Source: Paramecium octaurelia (lineage: Eukaryota > Ciliophora > Oligohymenophorea > Peniculida > Parameciidae). From it: DNA of 64,000 nucleotides. Each line of letters opens with the position of its first letter. The stretch's first letter is position 1. Position numbers and translations under genes: made by a program. The stretch lies in the NCBI GenBank assembly GCA_905182995.1, contig CAJJDP010000075.1:404205-468204 (forward strand), written 5' to 3'. The notes under the pieces are model-generated. The model worked only from the letters and a program-made list of their open reading frames with translations. It was not told the origin of the DNA and ran no database searches. Positions 40,381 through 53,100 of the stretch are shown here, one piece after another.

Positions 40381-41699
40381 AAAAATTTATATTGATCACA
40401 GAGGTATAAATTAAATTTCACTTTGTTTCTTCATTTTTAATTTATTTTACTTTTCCTTTGTTATGAAATACTTAGATATTCTATGTTAATTTAATTCCAA
40501 GTTAAAATCCATCTTTTTTCAACAATCTTACTAATTAGAAGTTACCAATTTGACAAATTATGGATTTTGAAATCTTGCAGTTTTAGATCATTTCAAAAAA
40601 GGTTCTTATTTGGATATTTTAATAGTAATGATTTAAATTAAAGCAGTTTAGAGTCTTATTGTGTAGTAAATCTCTTTATGTCAAAACTAAGCACTCTGAA
40701 AAAGGTAATAGACTAAAGAAGAACAGAATAAATTTTATACTTATTGAAGAGTTTCCTTATATTCTCTTTGAGCTAAGAGGAAATTGATAAACCTACTCTC
40801 CTTATAGATATTTGTTCTGATGGAAAAATAAAATCAAATATCTTCATGTTTAGAGGGTTTCATTTTCAAGGAAAATATAACTATTCATTCTAACTAAATC
40901 CATTTTAGATAAATATTTTGATCTCTTTAGTCGTATAATAGACGGAATCATATTAAATAAAATATAAATTTTAAGTTGCTAAATCAACATAATTTATTAT
41001 TTAAAAGCAATTACTGTCAAATAACCCAATAGTATCCTTCAAATAAGCATAACCTAAGGGATTATATTTTACTAATCTGATTAATCTATTTCAATTTATT
41101 AAACCATCTAATTATTAATTAATGCTGATTGCCTTATTCTCTAAAGAATACTATCCTTCTAAGAAAACTATCATTAGTAGAAAGATTACCATTAGAGAAT
41201 AAAAAAATTAAAACCAATCAAAAAGAAAAAAAGCGATTTTACATTTAAAGTACTCTATTCATTTACCTTACAATTAAGGGTAAAAATATTAAGAATTCTA
41301 ATTTACAGGTTCAGTTATATACATATACATATTTTTGTAGATTAAACATTCGCAATAATATTTAATGACAAAATTTCAAGCCTCCGTTCAATCGTTTAAT
41401 CATTTAATTCTGTATTTAATTATTTTTTAGTCAAGTTAATCAGAATTTTAGATAAACATGCAATTTATAAAAGTAATATTATCTTTATGAACCCACCGCT
41501 CATTTTCATTTATCTAATTTAATTTATTTGCTATTCAATTTTATGATTCCTTCATATTCAATCTAATTATCTGTTATAAAAGATAATAGTTTATTCTTAC
41601 TTGATTATAGGTTCACCTTAAAGAATGGAATTGGTCTCAACTTGTTTTATGAGTAAAATAAAACTACTAAAATTTAATAATATTATCAGAGAGTCAGTT
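40381..41699. other. A+T-rich region without recognised gene
   Basis: No supported gene on either strand. Confidence 0.35.
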
Positions 41700-42560
41700 T
41701 TTATGAGGTTTTCTAGGAAGTGATGTAAAACTAACTACATGCATTGATGTTATGAAAATCTTATTCCTCAAAATAACTACAAGTAATTTACTATTTTCTC
41801 TCCAACTTAATGCAATATTCATGAATGTCTACAATAAGTCTATTGTAAGAAAAAATACTAAAAATATATATTCTGAATAAATATTTAATTGAAGATATAT
41901 TTTTGTTTTGACAGTCATCTGATATTATACTTAAGCTGAAATTCCATAACGCAAGTCTCCTACCTCTGCTAAATATTGCATCAATAAACAAATTTTGGGT
42001 GCATTCTCAATATTCTGATATTCTCAATTCACACTGCCTATCTGTAACTTATGATCCAGAGAACTAATCACTTAGGTGCTATAAGTAGTAATCATTTATG
42101 TACTCCTAGGAAGTAGGCTTTAAGGAGCATATACCACCCACTATTTCTTAAAGCAGAATAAGGTTGTCATCCATAATATAGACATCTTATATTTTATAAT
42201 GATAAAAACAGGGGGTATTATCTTTTTCAAATTCAAATTCCTATATCGAGATGTAACTACTTGGATTTCATCCTTGATTCCAGGCAAACTTAGAAAAAAT
42301 TCTTATTTGAAAATGGAACATCATCAAAATAGATAAATGGTATTTGAGTAGATTCAGCATTACTAGAGATATCCCATAAAGGCATCTAATACTTCAGTAA
42401 TATCAAGAACATCCACTTTCTCCAGATTGAACTACTTTTTGAATCCAATTAATAAATTGTTGTAAAGTTTGGATTTTGTGATCCCTAATATATCAAATAT
42501 TACAATTTTGAATGAGACTAAATCAGTCAAATATAGAATACCAATTTATAAATTAGATTA
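41700..42560 (-). pseudogene. Unrecognised decayed gene
   Basis: Readable minus-strand pieces in order: PLWDISSNAESTQIPFIYFD (about 42370), FLSLPGIKDEIQ joined by a possible 20-nt intron to EFEFEKDNTPCFYHYKIQD, then MDDNLILLQEIVGGICSLK (about 42150). After a frame change comes KICLLMQYLAEVGDLRYGIS (about 41950), ending near 41705. Coding quality is good but frames do not join cleanly. No domain could be named. Confidence 0.4.
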
Positions 42561-42752
42561 TCTTATGTGGAAAATTTAAATTAATCAACCTCATCATAAT
42601 AATTAACTACTTCACCTTTTTATGAAACCATCTTCAAATGTTACTCAAAACTTTTTTCAAAATACTCAACGTTTTTTCTTTTCTCTTTTTTAAAATCAAA
42701 CTGCCTTTCGACGATCGTTAATATACATATTAATAATTTAAAAATCCTCATT

Positions 42753-43172
42753 TCAAGATTAATTTTCCTTTTTTTTATTATTCTCAGATTTTTACATCCA
42801 TTTTAGCTAAAAGGCAATAATAATTACCATTTTTTTATATGGATGAACTTGAAAGTAGCATAGTAAACTAATTAGGGAGGTTTTATAAACCTTATCTTGA
42901 GGTAGAATCTTCTTTCTGTTCCAATCCCGTAAACAAATAGAGTAATAATAAAAACCAGGAGCACTATCAGGAGATAAACATATTGAATTAACATAACTTA
43001 TATGATCATCCAATTTGGCTTTTATTATAGTGTCTTAACGCCACAAACTGATAGATTTTTTTTGAACTATAGATGCTAATGTTGTACCATCAGAAGAGAA
43101 ACAGACTGATATCTAAGTTTAATCATTAATTTAAGAAGCAAAGTTATTGTTGTTCGACCGAACCAAAGAAAT
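42753..43172 (-). pseudogene. Inverted, decayed WD40 fragment (copy 1)
   Basis: On the minus strand a continuous frame reads ISLVRSNN, then ISVCFSSDGTTLASIV, SISLWR, then LDDHISYVNSICLSPDSAPG, ending at TGA 42753-42755. Two WD40 blades are recognisable and close in wording to the intact gene on the opposite strand. The Asp/Trp positions and later blades are lost. It is duplicated at 44135-44554 by the assembly repeat. Confidence 0.65.
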
Positions 43173-43374
43173 ATTGTTGATTATATGAAAATAGTTCTAA
43201 TAATATTTTTGCATATAATTATATATCCATAAAAAATAAATTCTGCAAAATTTTATATTATCAATCTTTACAAAGTTTTGCTTTGTTCCTAAAAAAAAAG
43301 AAGCTGCAATTTTTATTCATACTATAAAACAAATAGTAGTGTAAAAGAAATTCAATATTATTTTAAAAAGGAAA

Positions 43375-44093
43375 ATGAGGTGTTAAAATAATTTGAATGA
43401 AGATTTATATGTTCTTTTGGTTTATTCTAAAGATATTGATGAATCAATCTTCCACACACTAATTAAAATATTCAAAAGAGAGAAAATTTAAGTGTGTATA
43501 GAATTTCTTTCATAAGATCAAAATAAATGGCAAGCTGAAAAAAAAACCTCATAGGAGGAGATGCTGAAAGTTGAAAAGTCTAAAATGAAGATAATAACAG
43601 AAGTAGTGAAGAAAATTAAAAATCATGAATTTAATAGATAAAATTACTCGGAAGATGAATATGATGAAACTAAAAAGGGTCTGATCTCAAAAATATGCTA
43701 GGAAAAGAGAATCATAGAATTTCTAAAATTTTTAGTTCATCTTACAGCGTTAGATGAGAGTTACATATAGTTAGGATCAAATTCTCTTCATTTATTAGTT
43801 TAAATGAAGGTTGATTTAAAGAAGCAATCGTTTGAAAATATTAGAATTCGAAATACTTCACTATTGGGGGCAAATTTTGTAAGATGTGACTTAAGTGGAT
43901 CAGAATTTGAAAATGTAATTATTAGTGGAATGAATTTAAATGGAGCTAAATTATTTAATTGTAAATGGAGGAATTTAAGAATAAATGAGGTGATGGCATT
44001 AAATGGTCATGGTGGTGGAGTCAACTAAATTTGCTTTTCTCCAGATGGTAAATCATTGGCTTCTTGCAGTGATGACAATTCTGTTCGTTTTTG
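43375..44093 (+). CDS. 5' part of pentapeptide/WD40 gene (assembly duplicate)
   Basis: Identical to 44757-45475 and cut off at the N. It encodes the N-terminal region, pentapeptide repeats and half of the first WD40 blade. Probably not a second gene but the left contig's copy of the same locus. Confidence 0.8.
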
Positions 44094-44094
44094 N
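44094..44094. other. Single-N assembly join
   Basis: The reading frame of the WD40 gene is interrupted here (…TTTTG-N-GATCG…) and sequence restarts 1,381 bp earlier in the locus. Confidence 0.9.
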
Positions 44095-45475
44095 GATCGT
44101 TAATATACATATTAATAATTTAAAAATCCTCATTTCAAGATTAATTTTCCTTTTTTTTATTATTCTCAGATTTTTACATCCATTTTAGCTAAAAGGCAAT
44201 AATAATTACCATTTTTTTATATGGATGAACTTGAAAGTAGCATAGTAAACTAATTAGGGAGGTTTTATAAACCTTATCTTGAGGTAGAATCTTCTTTCTG
44301 TTCCAATCCCGTAAACAAATAGAGTAATAATAAAAACCAGGAGCACTATCAGGAGATAAACATATTGAATTAACATAACTTATATGATCATCCAATTTGG
44401 CTTTTATTATAGTGTCTTAACGCCACAAACTGATAGATTTTTTTTGAACTATAGATGCTAATGTTGTACCATCAGAAGAGAAACAGACTGATATCTAAGT
44501 TTAATCATTAATTTAAGAAGCAAAGTTATTGTTGTTCGACCGAACCAAAGAAATATTGTTGATTATATGAAAATAGTTCTAATAATATTTTTGCATATAA
44601 TTATATATCCATAAAAAATAAATTCTGCAAAATTTTATATTATCAATCTTTACAAAGTTTTGCTTTGTTCCTAAAAAAAAAGAAGCTGCAATTTTTATTC
44701 ATACTATAAAACAAATAGTAGTGTAAAAGAAATTCAATATTATTTTAAAAAGGAAAATGAGGTGTTAAAATAATTTGAATGAAGATTTATATGTTCTTTT
44801 GGTTTATTCTAAAGATATTGATGAATCAATCTTCCACACACTAATTAAAATATTCAAAAGAGAGAAAATTTAAGTGTGTATAGAATTTCTTTCATAAGAT
44901 CAAAATAAATGGCAAGCTGAAAAAAAAACCTCATAGGAGGAGATGCTGAAAGTTGAAAAGTCTAAAATGAAGATAATAACAGAAGTAGTGAAGAAAATTA
45001 AAAATCATGAATTTAATAGATAAAATTACTCGGAAGATGAATATGATGAAACTAAAAAGGGTCTGATCTCAAAAATATGCTAGGAAAAGAGAATCATAGA
45101 ATTTCTAAAATTTTTAGTTCATCTTACAGCGTTAGATGAGAGTTACATATAGTTAGGATCAAATTCTCTTCATTTATTAGTTTAAATGAAGGTTGATTTA
45201 AAGAAGCAATCGTTTGAAAATATTAGAATTCGAAATACTTCACTATTGGGGGCAAATTTTGTAAGATGTGACTTAAGTGGATCAGAATTTGAAAATGTAA
45301 TTATTAGTGGAATGAATTTAAATGGAGCTAAATTATTTAATTGTAAATGGAGGAATTTAAGAATAAATGAGGTGATGGCATTAAATGGTCATGGTGGTGG
45401 AGTCAACTAAATTTGCTTTTCTCCAGATGGTAAATCATTGGCTTCTTGCAGTGATGACAATTCTGTTCGTTTTTG
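44095..45475. repeat. 1,381-bp direct repeat, copy 2 (right contig start)
   Basis: Second copy of 42713-44093; here the WD40 gene continues normally past the repeat end. Confidence 0.9.
44135..44554 (-). pseudogene. Inverted, decayed WD40 fragment (copy 2)
   Basis: Same sequence as 42753-43172. In the merged locus there would be one such fragment, head-to-head with the intact WD40 gene and about 200 bp upstream of its start. Confidence 0.6.
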
Positions 45476-47408
45476 GGATGTAAAAACGGGAAAAATAACG
45501 CTTGTATTAAAAGTAGAGAGGATTGTGTAATCCCTATGCTTGTCTCCTAATGAAACTACATTAGCTTCTTGTTGTGGCAAATTTATATTTTTATGGAATC
45601 TACAAACAGGAAAATAAATGTCAAAATTAAATGGGAATAATGAAATATCACTCTGTTTTTCTCCTAATAGTCTTACATTAGCAGCAGGTAGTGAAGATAA
45701 GTGTATCCGTTTATGGGATGTTAAGACAAGAAGATAAAAAGCCAAATTAAATGGTCATACTCATTATGTTTATTCAATCTGTTTCTCTCCTGATGGATCG
45801 AAGTTGGCGTCTGGCAGTGCAGATAACTCTATACGTTTATGGGATGTTTAGAAAGAATAATAAACAGTCAAATTAGATGGCCATAAGAATTCAGTTCGAT
45901 CAGTTTGCTTCTCTCCTGATGGTATTACATTAGCATCTGGTAGTGATGATAACTTAATCCGCTTATGGGATATTAGGACTGGATTATAAAAAGCAAAATT
46001 AGACGGTCATAACGATTAAGTTCGATCAGTTTGTATCTCTCCTGATGGCACTACATTAGCATCTGGTAATTATGATAAGTCTATTCGTTTATGGGATGTT
46101 AAGTCAGGATAATAAAAAGGCAAATTAGAGGGTCATACTGATTTTGTTCAATCAGTCTGCTTCTCTCCTGATGGTAATACATTAGCATCTGGTAGTTATG
46201 ATATGTCCATCCGTTTTTGGGATGTCAAAATGGGATAAAAAAAAAAAACCAAATTAGATGGCCATATAAGTGATGTTTTATCAGTAATTTTCTCTCCTAA
46301 TAGTGCTACATTAGCATCTTGCAGTAGAGATAAGTCTATCCGTTTATGGGATGTTTAGACAGGATAATAAATTTTCAAATTGGATGGTCATAAAAATTCA
46401 GTTCGATCAATCTGTTTCTCTCCTGATGGTACTACATTAGCATCTAGCAGTTCAGATAAGTCCATCCGTTTATGGGATGTTAAGACAGGATAATAAAAAG
46501 CCAAATTAGATGGTCATAAAAAATCAGTACGATCAGTCTGTTTCTCTCCTGATGGTATTACATTAGCATCTGGTAGTAGAGATAAGTCTATCCGTTTATG
46601 GTGTGTTAAGACAGGATAATAAAAAGCCAAATTAGATGGTCATTAAATTTTAGTTCTAAGCGTCTGTTTTTCTCCTGATGGTTCCACATTAGCCTCTTGT
46701 AGCGAAGATAACTCTATCCGTTTATGGAATGTTAAGACAGGATAATAGTAGACCAAATTAGACGGTCATACTAATGGTGTTAATTCAATTCATTTCTCTC
46801 CTGATGGTACTGCATTAGCATCTGGTAGCGGAGATAACTCTATTCGTTTATGGTGTGTTAACACAGGATAATAAAAAGCAAAATTAGATGGTCATTCATT
46901 TTTAGTACTTTCTGTATGTTTTTCTCCTGATGGTTCCATATTAGCATCAGGTAGTTACGATAGGTCTATTTGTTTATGGGATGTTAAGACAGGATAATAA
47001 GCAGCCAAATTAGATGGTCATACTAGTTGTGTTAATTCAGTTTATTTCTCTCCTGATGGAACTATATTAGCATCTGGTAGTTCAGATAATGATATTCGTA
47101 TATGGGATTTAAATTACGGACCATATATCTTTCCAACAATTAATCGTTACAAAGATATAGCAGTATTTAAACCCTTAACATATAAAAATAATAATGTAAC
47201 TCATGATATTGGTAGCTATTGATACTATTCCTTAGGTACCTCTACACTTACGATTCTACGAATATCTTAGAATATGAATTTAGAAACCTAAGGAGCTCTT
47301 ATCCTTCAAGGAGAATTTGTAGATTATAAAGGATGTGATTTGCAATCATTATTTAAATCTAAAGGAAGTTGTTTTTTAGAAAGGCTAGTAGAATTATTTT
47401 AGAATTGA
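44757..47408 (+). CDS. Pentapeptide-repeat + 14x WD40 protein with an in-frame TGA
   Basis: An intronless frame runs 821 residues from ATG 44757 to TGA 47220-47222. The same frame then stays open for 61 more codons to a second TGA at 47406-47408. Residues 1-140 are helical and charged. Residues 150-190 are pentapeptide repeats ([19 protein letters not shown]). Fourteen WD40 blades of 42 residues follow, most reading KLDGH...VCFSPDG..LASGS.D.SIRLWDV..GQQ, enough for two seven-bladed propellers. Codons after the first TGA ([42 protein letters not shown]) look like a genuine C-terminal domain. The TGA is either a recent nonsense mutation, readthrough, or a sequence error. A scaffolding role is inferred. 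Confidence 0.85.
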
Positions 47409-50169
47409 AAATTATTCTATAATAATTACATGTATATTAATAATTCATTTTTTACGTGAATTTTGTTTTGGTAAGCATGTCAAAAACAATTTCTCTATTC
47501 ATAGTATTTGAATTAAGCTAAAAGATATTTCAATTTTTTTTCATTATTTTCACTATTTCGTTTGATTTGTTATTGATATATTTGTACTATTTAATTTTAA
47601 TCTATATATTTATTTTCTTACGAACCTACATTATTAAACAGAGAGACTATATTCATATAAACATTAAATTAAACGTTGATGCATTTTATTGTCTCCTTTT
47701 TTCTTCAATTCTTGCTTTCCTTTATAAGAATAGGTATCCAAGGCCTGGCAGAGAAATTTAAAATTGACTGTTTTTGAGTAATTTATTGCTAATAAATTAT
47801 GATAAATTATAAATCTAGAGATTAAATGATTAACCTTAAATTTCCTTCATAAATTTGTTAAGCATGCTTTCTATTTACAATTTATAGTTATATTTGAAAT
47901 TATAAAAAGGTTAAAAAATGAGATTACAGAGAAATGAACTACCACTTAGAAGAAAAAATTCCATTTGGCACTTTTAGTGGTAGCTTAGAATGAACATCAG
48001 TTGAGTCTTTTTTTCATTTGAGCATGCTCAGCATGTCATAGTGGCATTTATCTTTATTTAGTATTGCATGCTACCTTTACCTGAAAACAAATGAGGATAA
48101 ATTTAAGTTCTTGTCTGGCACTTCAAACGCTTGAAACAATTTTTGTGTGGAACCATGAAAATTCAAACATATTTACATTGGGTAGCAACTATATGGGTCT
48201 ATTATCAAATTTGATAAATGTTGTTTAACACTTCCAAAATGCTCAGATGACTCTCCTTCTTAAACTTTATTGCTCAATAATGAGATCTAGTGTTTTCGAG
48301 TATCGATTAGCCTGTTCTACTTGCAATTCATTTATGGTAACAATATATCAACTTATGTAATTTGTAGAGCTCCATTTGTTATATTACTTTGTAAATTACA
48401 ACCGAACTTGTTATGATAGAATTGGATATAATCTTAAAAATCATCCACATGCAATTATTAGTTGTTTGTAGTAAGAATAATGGAGATTGCAAACTTATTG
48501 TCCAGTCTCATTCTTCTGTATATTATATCAAAACAGCAGATAATTAATTTGCAGGGATATATAATGTAATTACTCTAGGTTAACATTAATTGAGATGCAA
48601 CACAAGATAAAAAAAATTAACAACCTGAACCCAATAATATTTGAAATCTTTTTTAATCAGAAAAATGAAGCAAACAATCATAAGTAATTGAATTTTTAGG
48701 TAGTTTGCTTTTATAAATGCTTTTAAAATATTGTGGAATAAGAGCTCATTTAGGTGTGAGAATGAACTGCAGTTTTAACTTCCATGATCCAAGATTATAT
48801 CAAGTAACAAGTCGTATACGAAGTAAGCCTTCCAATCTCATCGAAATTAAGTGCATCATTGATCAAGAATTATAAATATCACGAGGACTTGCCCCATTTC
48901 AGTTAGTAACGCCATTCCAATATGAGTAGGTAGAGCTGCCTCATTTTAATCATTTCTACTGATCCTCCTAACATGCATCCTTAAATTTTTTTCAATAAAT
49001 CTAAAACATAAAATAGTATTTTGGCTACTAAAACTGATTAAACTAATTTTAGCGCATACTGATCTTAGCTATTTTACTAAATCAAAATCAGCAATGATAG
49101 AAGTTTAAAGTGAGTGAATTAAACAATTGCTTTATTGGAGAATAGAGTATGTCTCAAAGTCTTATCCAAATATTGAAAATATCACAATTATTAATTAGAT
49201 TAGGTTTTTTTTATATTTTAGATGATTCTCATTATGATTTGGGATGGGATGGGAGTTCTAGCCATTGAAAAAAAGTTATTGTTTCATGATATATAAATGA
49301 ATACCTCAATCTTAGTATAAATAATTTGAATTTTTGTGTTATTTACTCACAAGTTCTTAATTGAAATTCTAATAGTAATGAAGGTCTCTAAGATAACGAC
49401 CAATTAGATTTAAATAATTTCAATAAGTAAATTTTTGATATTGAATAAATATTTAACCTAATCCAACTCTTAATATTAGAACTATGATAATTTTTTGGTT
49501 ACCAAAACTAAAGATGTGAGCTGTATTTAAGAATCTTTTAAGTGATTCATCCAATATTTTATTTTTCACAATCTTTTCAATTACATTTATCTTACACTAA
49601 CAGTGAATCGAAATCATGATCTTTATGACGGAAACCTTTAGTATCATATTACACAAACTTAAATGATGTTGAATACAAACTGTAACTGCACTTTCATTCT
49701 CCAGCACATAATTTCTTTTAATTTCAATAAAAAATATAATTATTGTTATTACGACCATTAAATTATTATTCGCACCTTATTAATAAATTCAACAACAGAC
49801 TCTATTAATGTATTGATATTGTAATTTTTGTTTGAAATAATGAATCTATGATGTAATAATATTAGCTTATGAAAGGAATAACAGGATTGATGCATTTATA
49901 TCTTTAGAAAATATCATGGTTTGCCTATCTTTTAAAAAGGTATCATTCAAAATATCTTTGCTTAATTAATTTGGATATATAAAGCAAACAAAAGAAAAAA
50001 TTGGAAAATCAGGTCATCTACTATTTAAATATATTATTTAAATTTCATTGCTTGTAAATCAATGAAAAATCTCATCCTAAACCAAATGTATTGATTTAGA
50101 ATTAAAGCAAATTAAATGTTATTTTTCGAGAAGATGTTTCAGTATTTAGGAGCATAATTCATTAAACCA
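47409..50169. other. Gene-poor region
   Basis: Mostly A+T-rich DNA. A segment at 48717-48962 is open for 81 codons on the plus strand (for example DPRLYQVTSRIRSKPSNLIE) and equally plausible on the minus strand. Strand and identity cannot be decided, so it is noted only as a probable gene scrap. Confidence 0.3.
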
Positions 50170-53100
50170 TTGATCTTAAAATAGAAATAAATGATGTAAT
50201 TAATTTCTCAAAATTTTTCAGAATCATCTTTCGATATGGTTTTTGATCAGGCAAATGATTTATGAGAATCCTTTATCCTATTAATGAAGAGCAATGTCAA
50301 CGTATCCACAAGCTTCTAGATGGCTCCTTTTATTTAGAGTAAATATGTAGAAGCATCATACACCTTATGCTTTTTGCAGATTGCCAAGGAATTATCCAAA
50401 GAGAAATCTCTTTTCTAGACCTAGGGTTTTAAAATAGGATTTCAAGATAGAGCTATCTCATTGAATCAGAGGGTTTTCATTCTTTATTAACTATTTAAGG
50501 TTATGCAATCGATTTTGGGAGATGATTGTTAACTTCTGAATATTTCTCCTTTGCAATTCGACATCGTGGAAGTGTTCCTTGAAAATCAATTTGTAAATTA
50601 TATTAGCTAATCGCTATTAATGAATTGCAATTCTCAATGATAAACTCTTATAACCCAGGAGGAGTTACTCATCCATATTAATCAATAGTAGTTCAACAAC
50701 TTCGAATATGTAGTGCAAAGAAAAATCAACTTTTTGTTGATAAATAAGAAAAGCTTGGGATTCAGGATAATAAGTGCTCTCATTGAATACAAAAAATATC
50801 TCATTCGATTGACACACATCATAGATGAGAATGAAATAAAACATCTACATAAGATTCTAGCTAAATTGGATTTGAATCTTGGGTTTGAAGTTATGTGTTT
50901 CAAGTTTAAAAATTAAATAGAAAAGATCAGGATGCTTTTCCTTGAATTATTGAGTCAATTGAGTTGAAAATTACATGAGTTTTTGAGTATAGAATAACAA
51001 GAGACGGTTAAGTATTTAGCAAAGGTGTTTTAATGATATTGTTGGGTCTTGTCATTGTAAAATAATGATAGTGTTCATGAGTCTTGATTACTTATCTAGT
51101 ATTTTCAAAGGCACTAAGCATCATTTTTAGGAACATGATCAATGATCTGAAATTTAATTCTAGAGAGCTTGGGTGTTGTTAATGTGATGTTGCATGAATT
51201 GCATAAGCAATTGAAGCGATAGCTGATTGTCAATAAGTAAGAATTGATTAAGGTTTTGATGCATTAAAATGAAGAATCCTAATCCCATCAAAATATATTA
51301 TAGATGTAATGAGAAACACGTTCTTCCAAGATATCGATTACCTTTACACATACGAACAAATGCCAAAATATTATAGCTTAGTTTAACTCTGAATTGATAC
51401 AATAGTCGTTTCTAAAATTCAAAAACAAAATTTGGGTGTAGAAGCTTACTTAAGACATTCCTTTTCAATATTCTTTCTATTACAATTAACATTTATTTTC
51501 CCAAACTTGTGCACAAGTATATATTGTCTATATAGGTGTAGGTTTTTATTGATGTAATCTTATTTTAGCGTAGATTCAGGAATCACCTCAACTTATTTAA
51601 TTTTTGATGAAAAGATCCAAGCAAGGGAAGCATATGATATGTTATTAACAATGAGGAAGCACTCGATTACCTTTTTTTTTATTTTCTTTTTCCTATTACG
51701 ATAATGGATTATCAAATGGTTTCAAAGGAAACATAATGTAGGTAAAACATAATTTAGGTAAATGCAATCTTTTAACAATTAACTTGTCTATTCTTAATGT
51801 GCTGATAGAGAGGAAGCAACCTAACTCAGTAGTTTAATATATTCTTATTAGATGAGCATCCCTTAATTTATTGCTTATTCCTATTGATTCTTCTCAACCA
51901 AGTCTTCCAGATACTTATTCCAATTTATGGTTTTTTAATTAAAATGTTACTCTTCCTCATGAAACAATGCCATTATCACATATTTATACTTGGCAAGCTT
52001 TGCTTGGACCCCATAAAACACAAAAATGTCGACCATTTGAGATTCATCATACTTTTTGGATAGCATTCTTGATCTAGGTTTAAAATAAATATTCCATCAT
52101 CCAATTTGCCATAATAAAATTTAGTGCTATGAATCAATACAACACATTTCGAATCTGAAATGCATAAATGATATTATTTGTTAAAAAAGAATTTTTTATT
52201 ATGTTACCCCACTCTTTCTACATTCTATACAGTCCAAATAAGGATTAAAATAAAAGTGTCGAAGAATTTAAAAAATTGTAAATATCAAATTAACATTTTA
52301 TGATCCAAAATGTAAAATGCTCTTAATAAAGAATATGCAAAATTTCACATTTTACATTACATTTGTAGAATTTGAGAATTTTAACTCAATTTAATATAAG
52401 ATGCAGCAATAGCCACTTATTAGATATTTTGATTGAGTTACTTAGCCATGACTTCAGTAATCAACTTAATGTTAATTGCCAATCTGTATCGATGTAGTCT
52501 GACAGAGGGATTAGAGAGTTCAAAAACTTCTTCTTCTTTTTTTGAATATAATTTTGGCATCCTTCCACCAAGAGGATTAGTTATTGGGGCTGAGTTTGAA
52601 GCTAGAGATGTTTCTATTCTTGCAGATTTTGTCCTTTGAATTAGTGATAATGAATTCATCCATGTCAGTCATTACTGCGAAAGCATTCTTGTAGATGATT
52701 CCATGCTCATCTAGATATAGAGTCTTGATGGTAGAGGATGGGATGAATAGTGCTTATATCACTCTATTAGAATGGCTTAATGTATTCTTGATGTAAGCGT
52801 TCCCATTTCTAACCTAATTCATATAATTGAATGTCTCAATTCTCAAACCAACCAACATAGACTTTTTCCAAACATTGAATTGCCAGCACAGAGCCATATT
52901 TTATCTATCGTTCTCCTTCATTGAGTAAAGCTTTGATGAACTACACCTACCCATTTACCACTTCAATGCAAATGATCACTGAATTTTTGGTGCCAATCAT
53001 TTGATACCTCTTTTGAGGATGCATATAGAAGCGAGGTTTGAAGGGGTTGTACATAACTGCCATACAATTCATTTGTATGTTGTAAAAAAAATAAATAGAA

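Larger units (their letters stand above)
42713..44093. repeat. 1,381-bp direct repeat, copy 1 (left contig end)
   Basis: Matches 44095-45475 at a constant offset of 1,382 bp wherever compared, and ends exactly at the single N at 44094. It contains the inverted WD40 fragment and the first 719 bp of the WD40 gene. Best explained as two overlapping contig ends placed side by side instead of merged. Confidence 0.9.

Noticed and set aside
50266-50967. Plus-strand 233-codon frame with one TGA
   Set aside because: The minus strand is open over the same stretch with purine-rich, Glu/Lys-type coding composition and fits the larger minus-strand locus.
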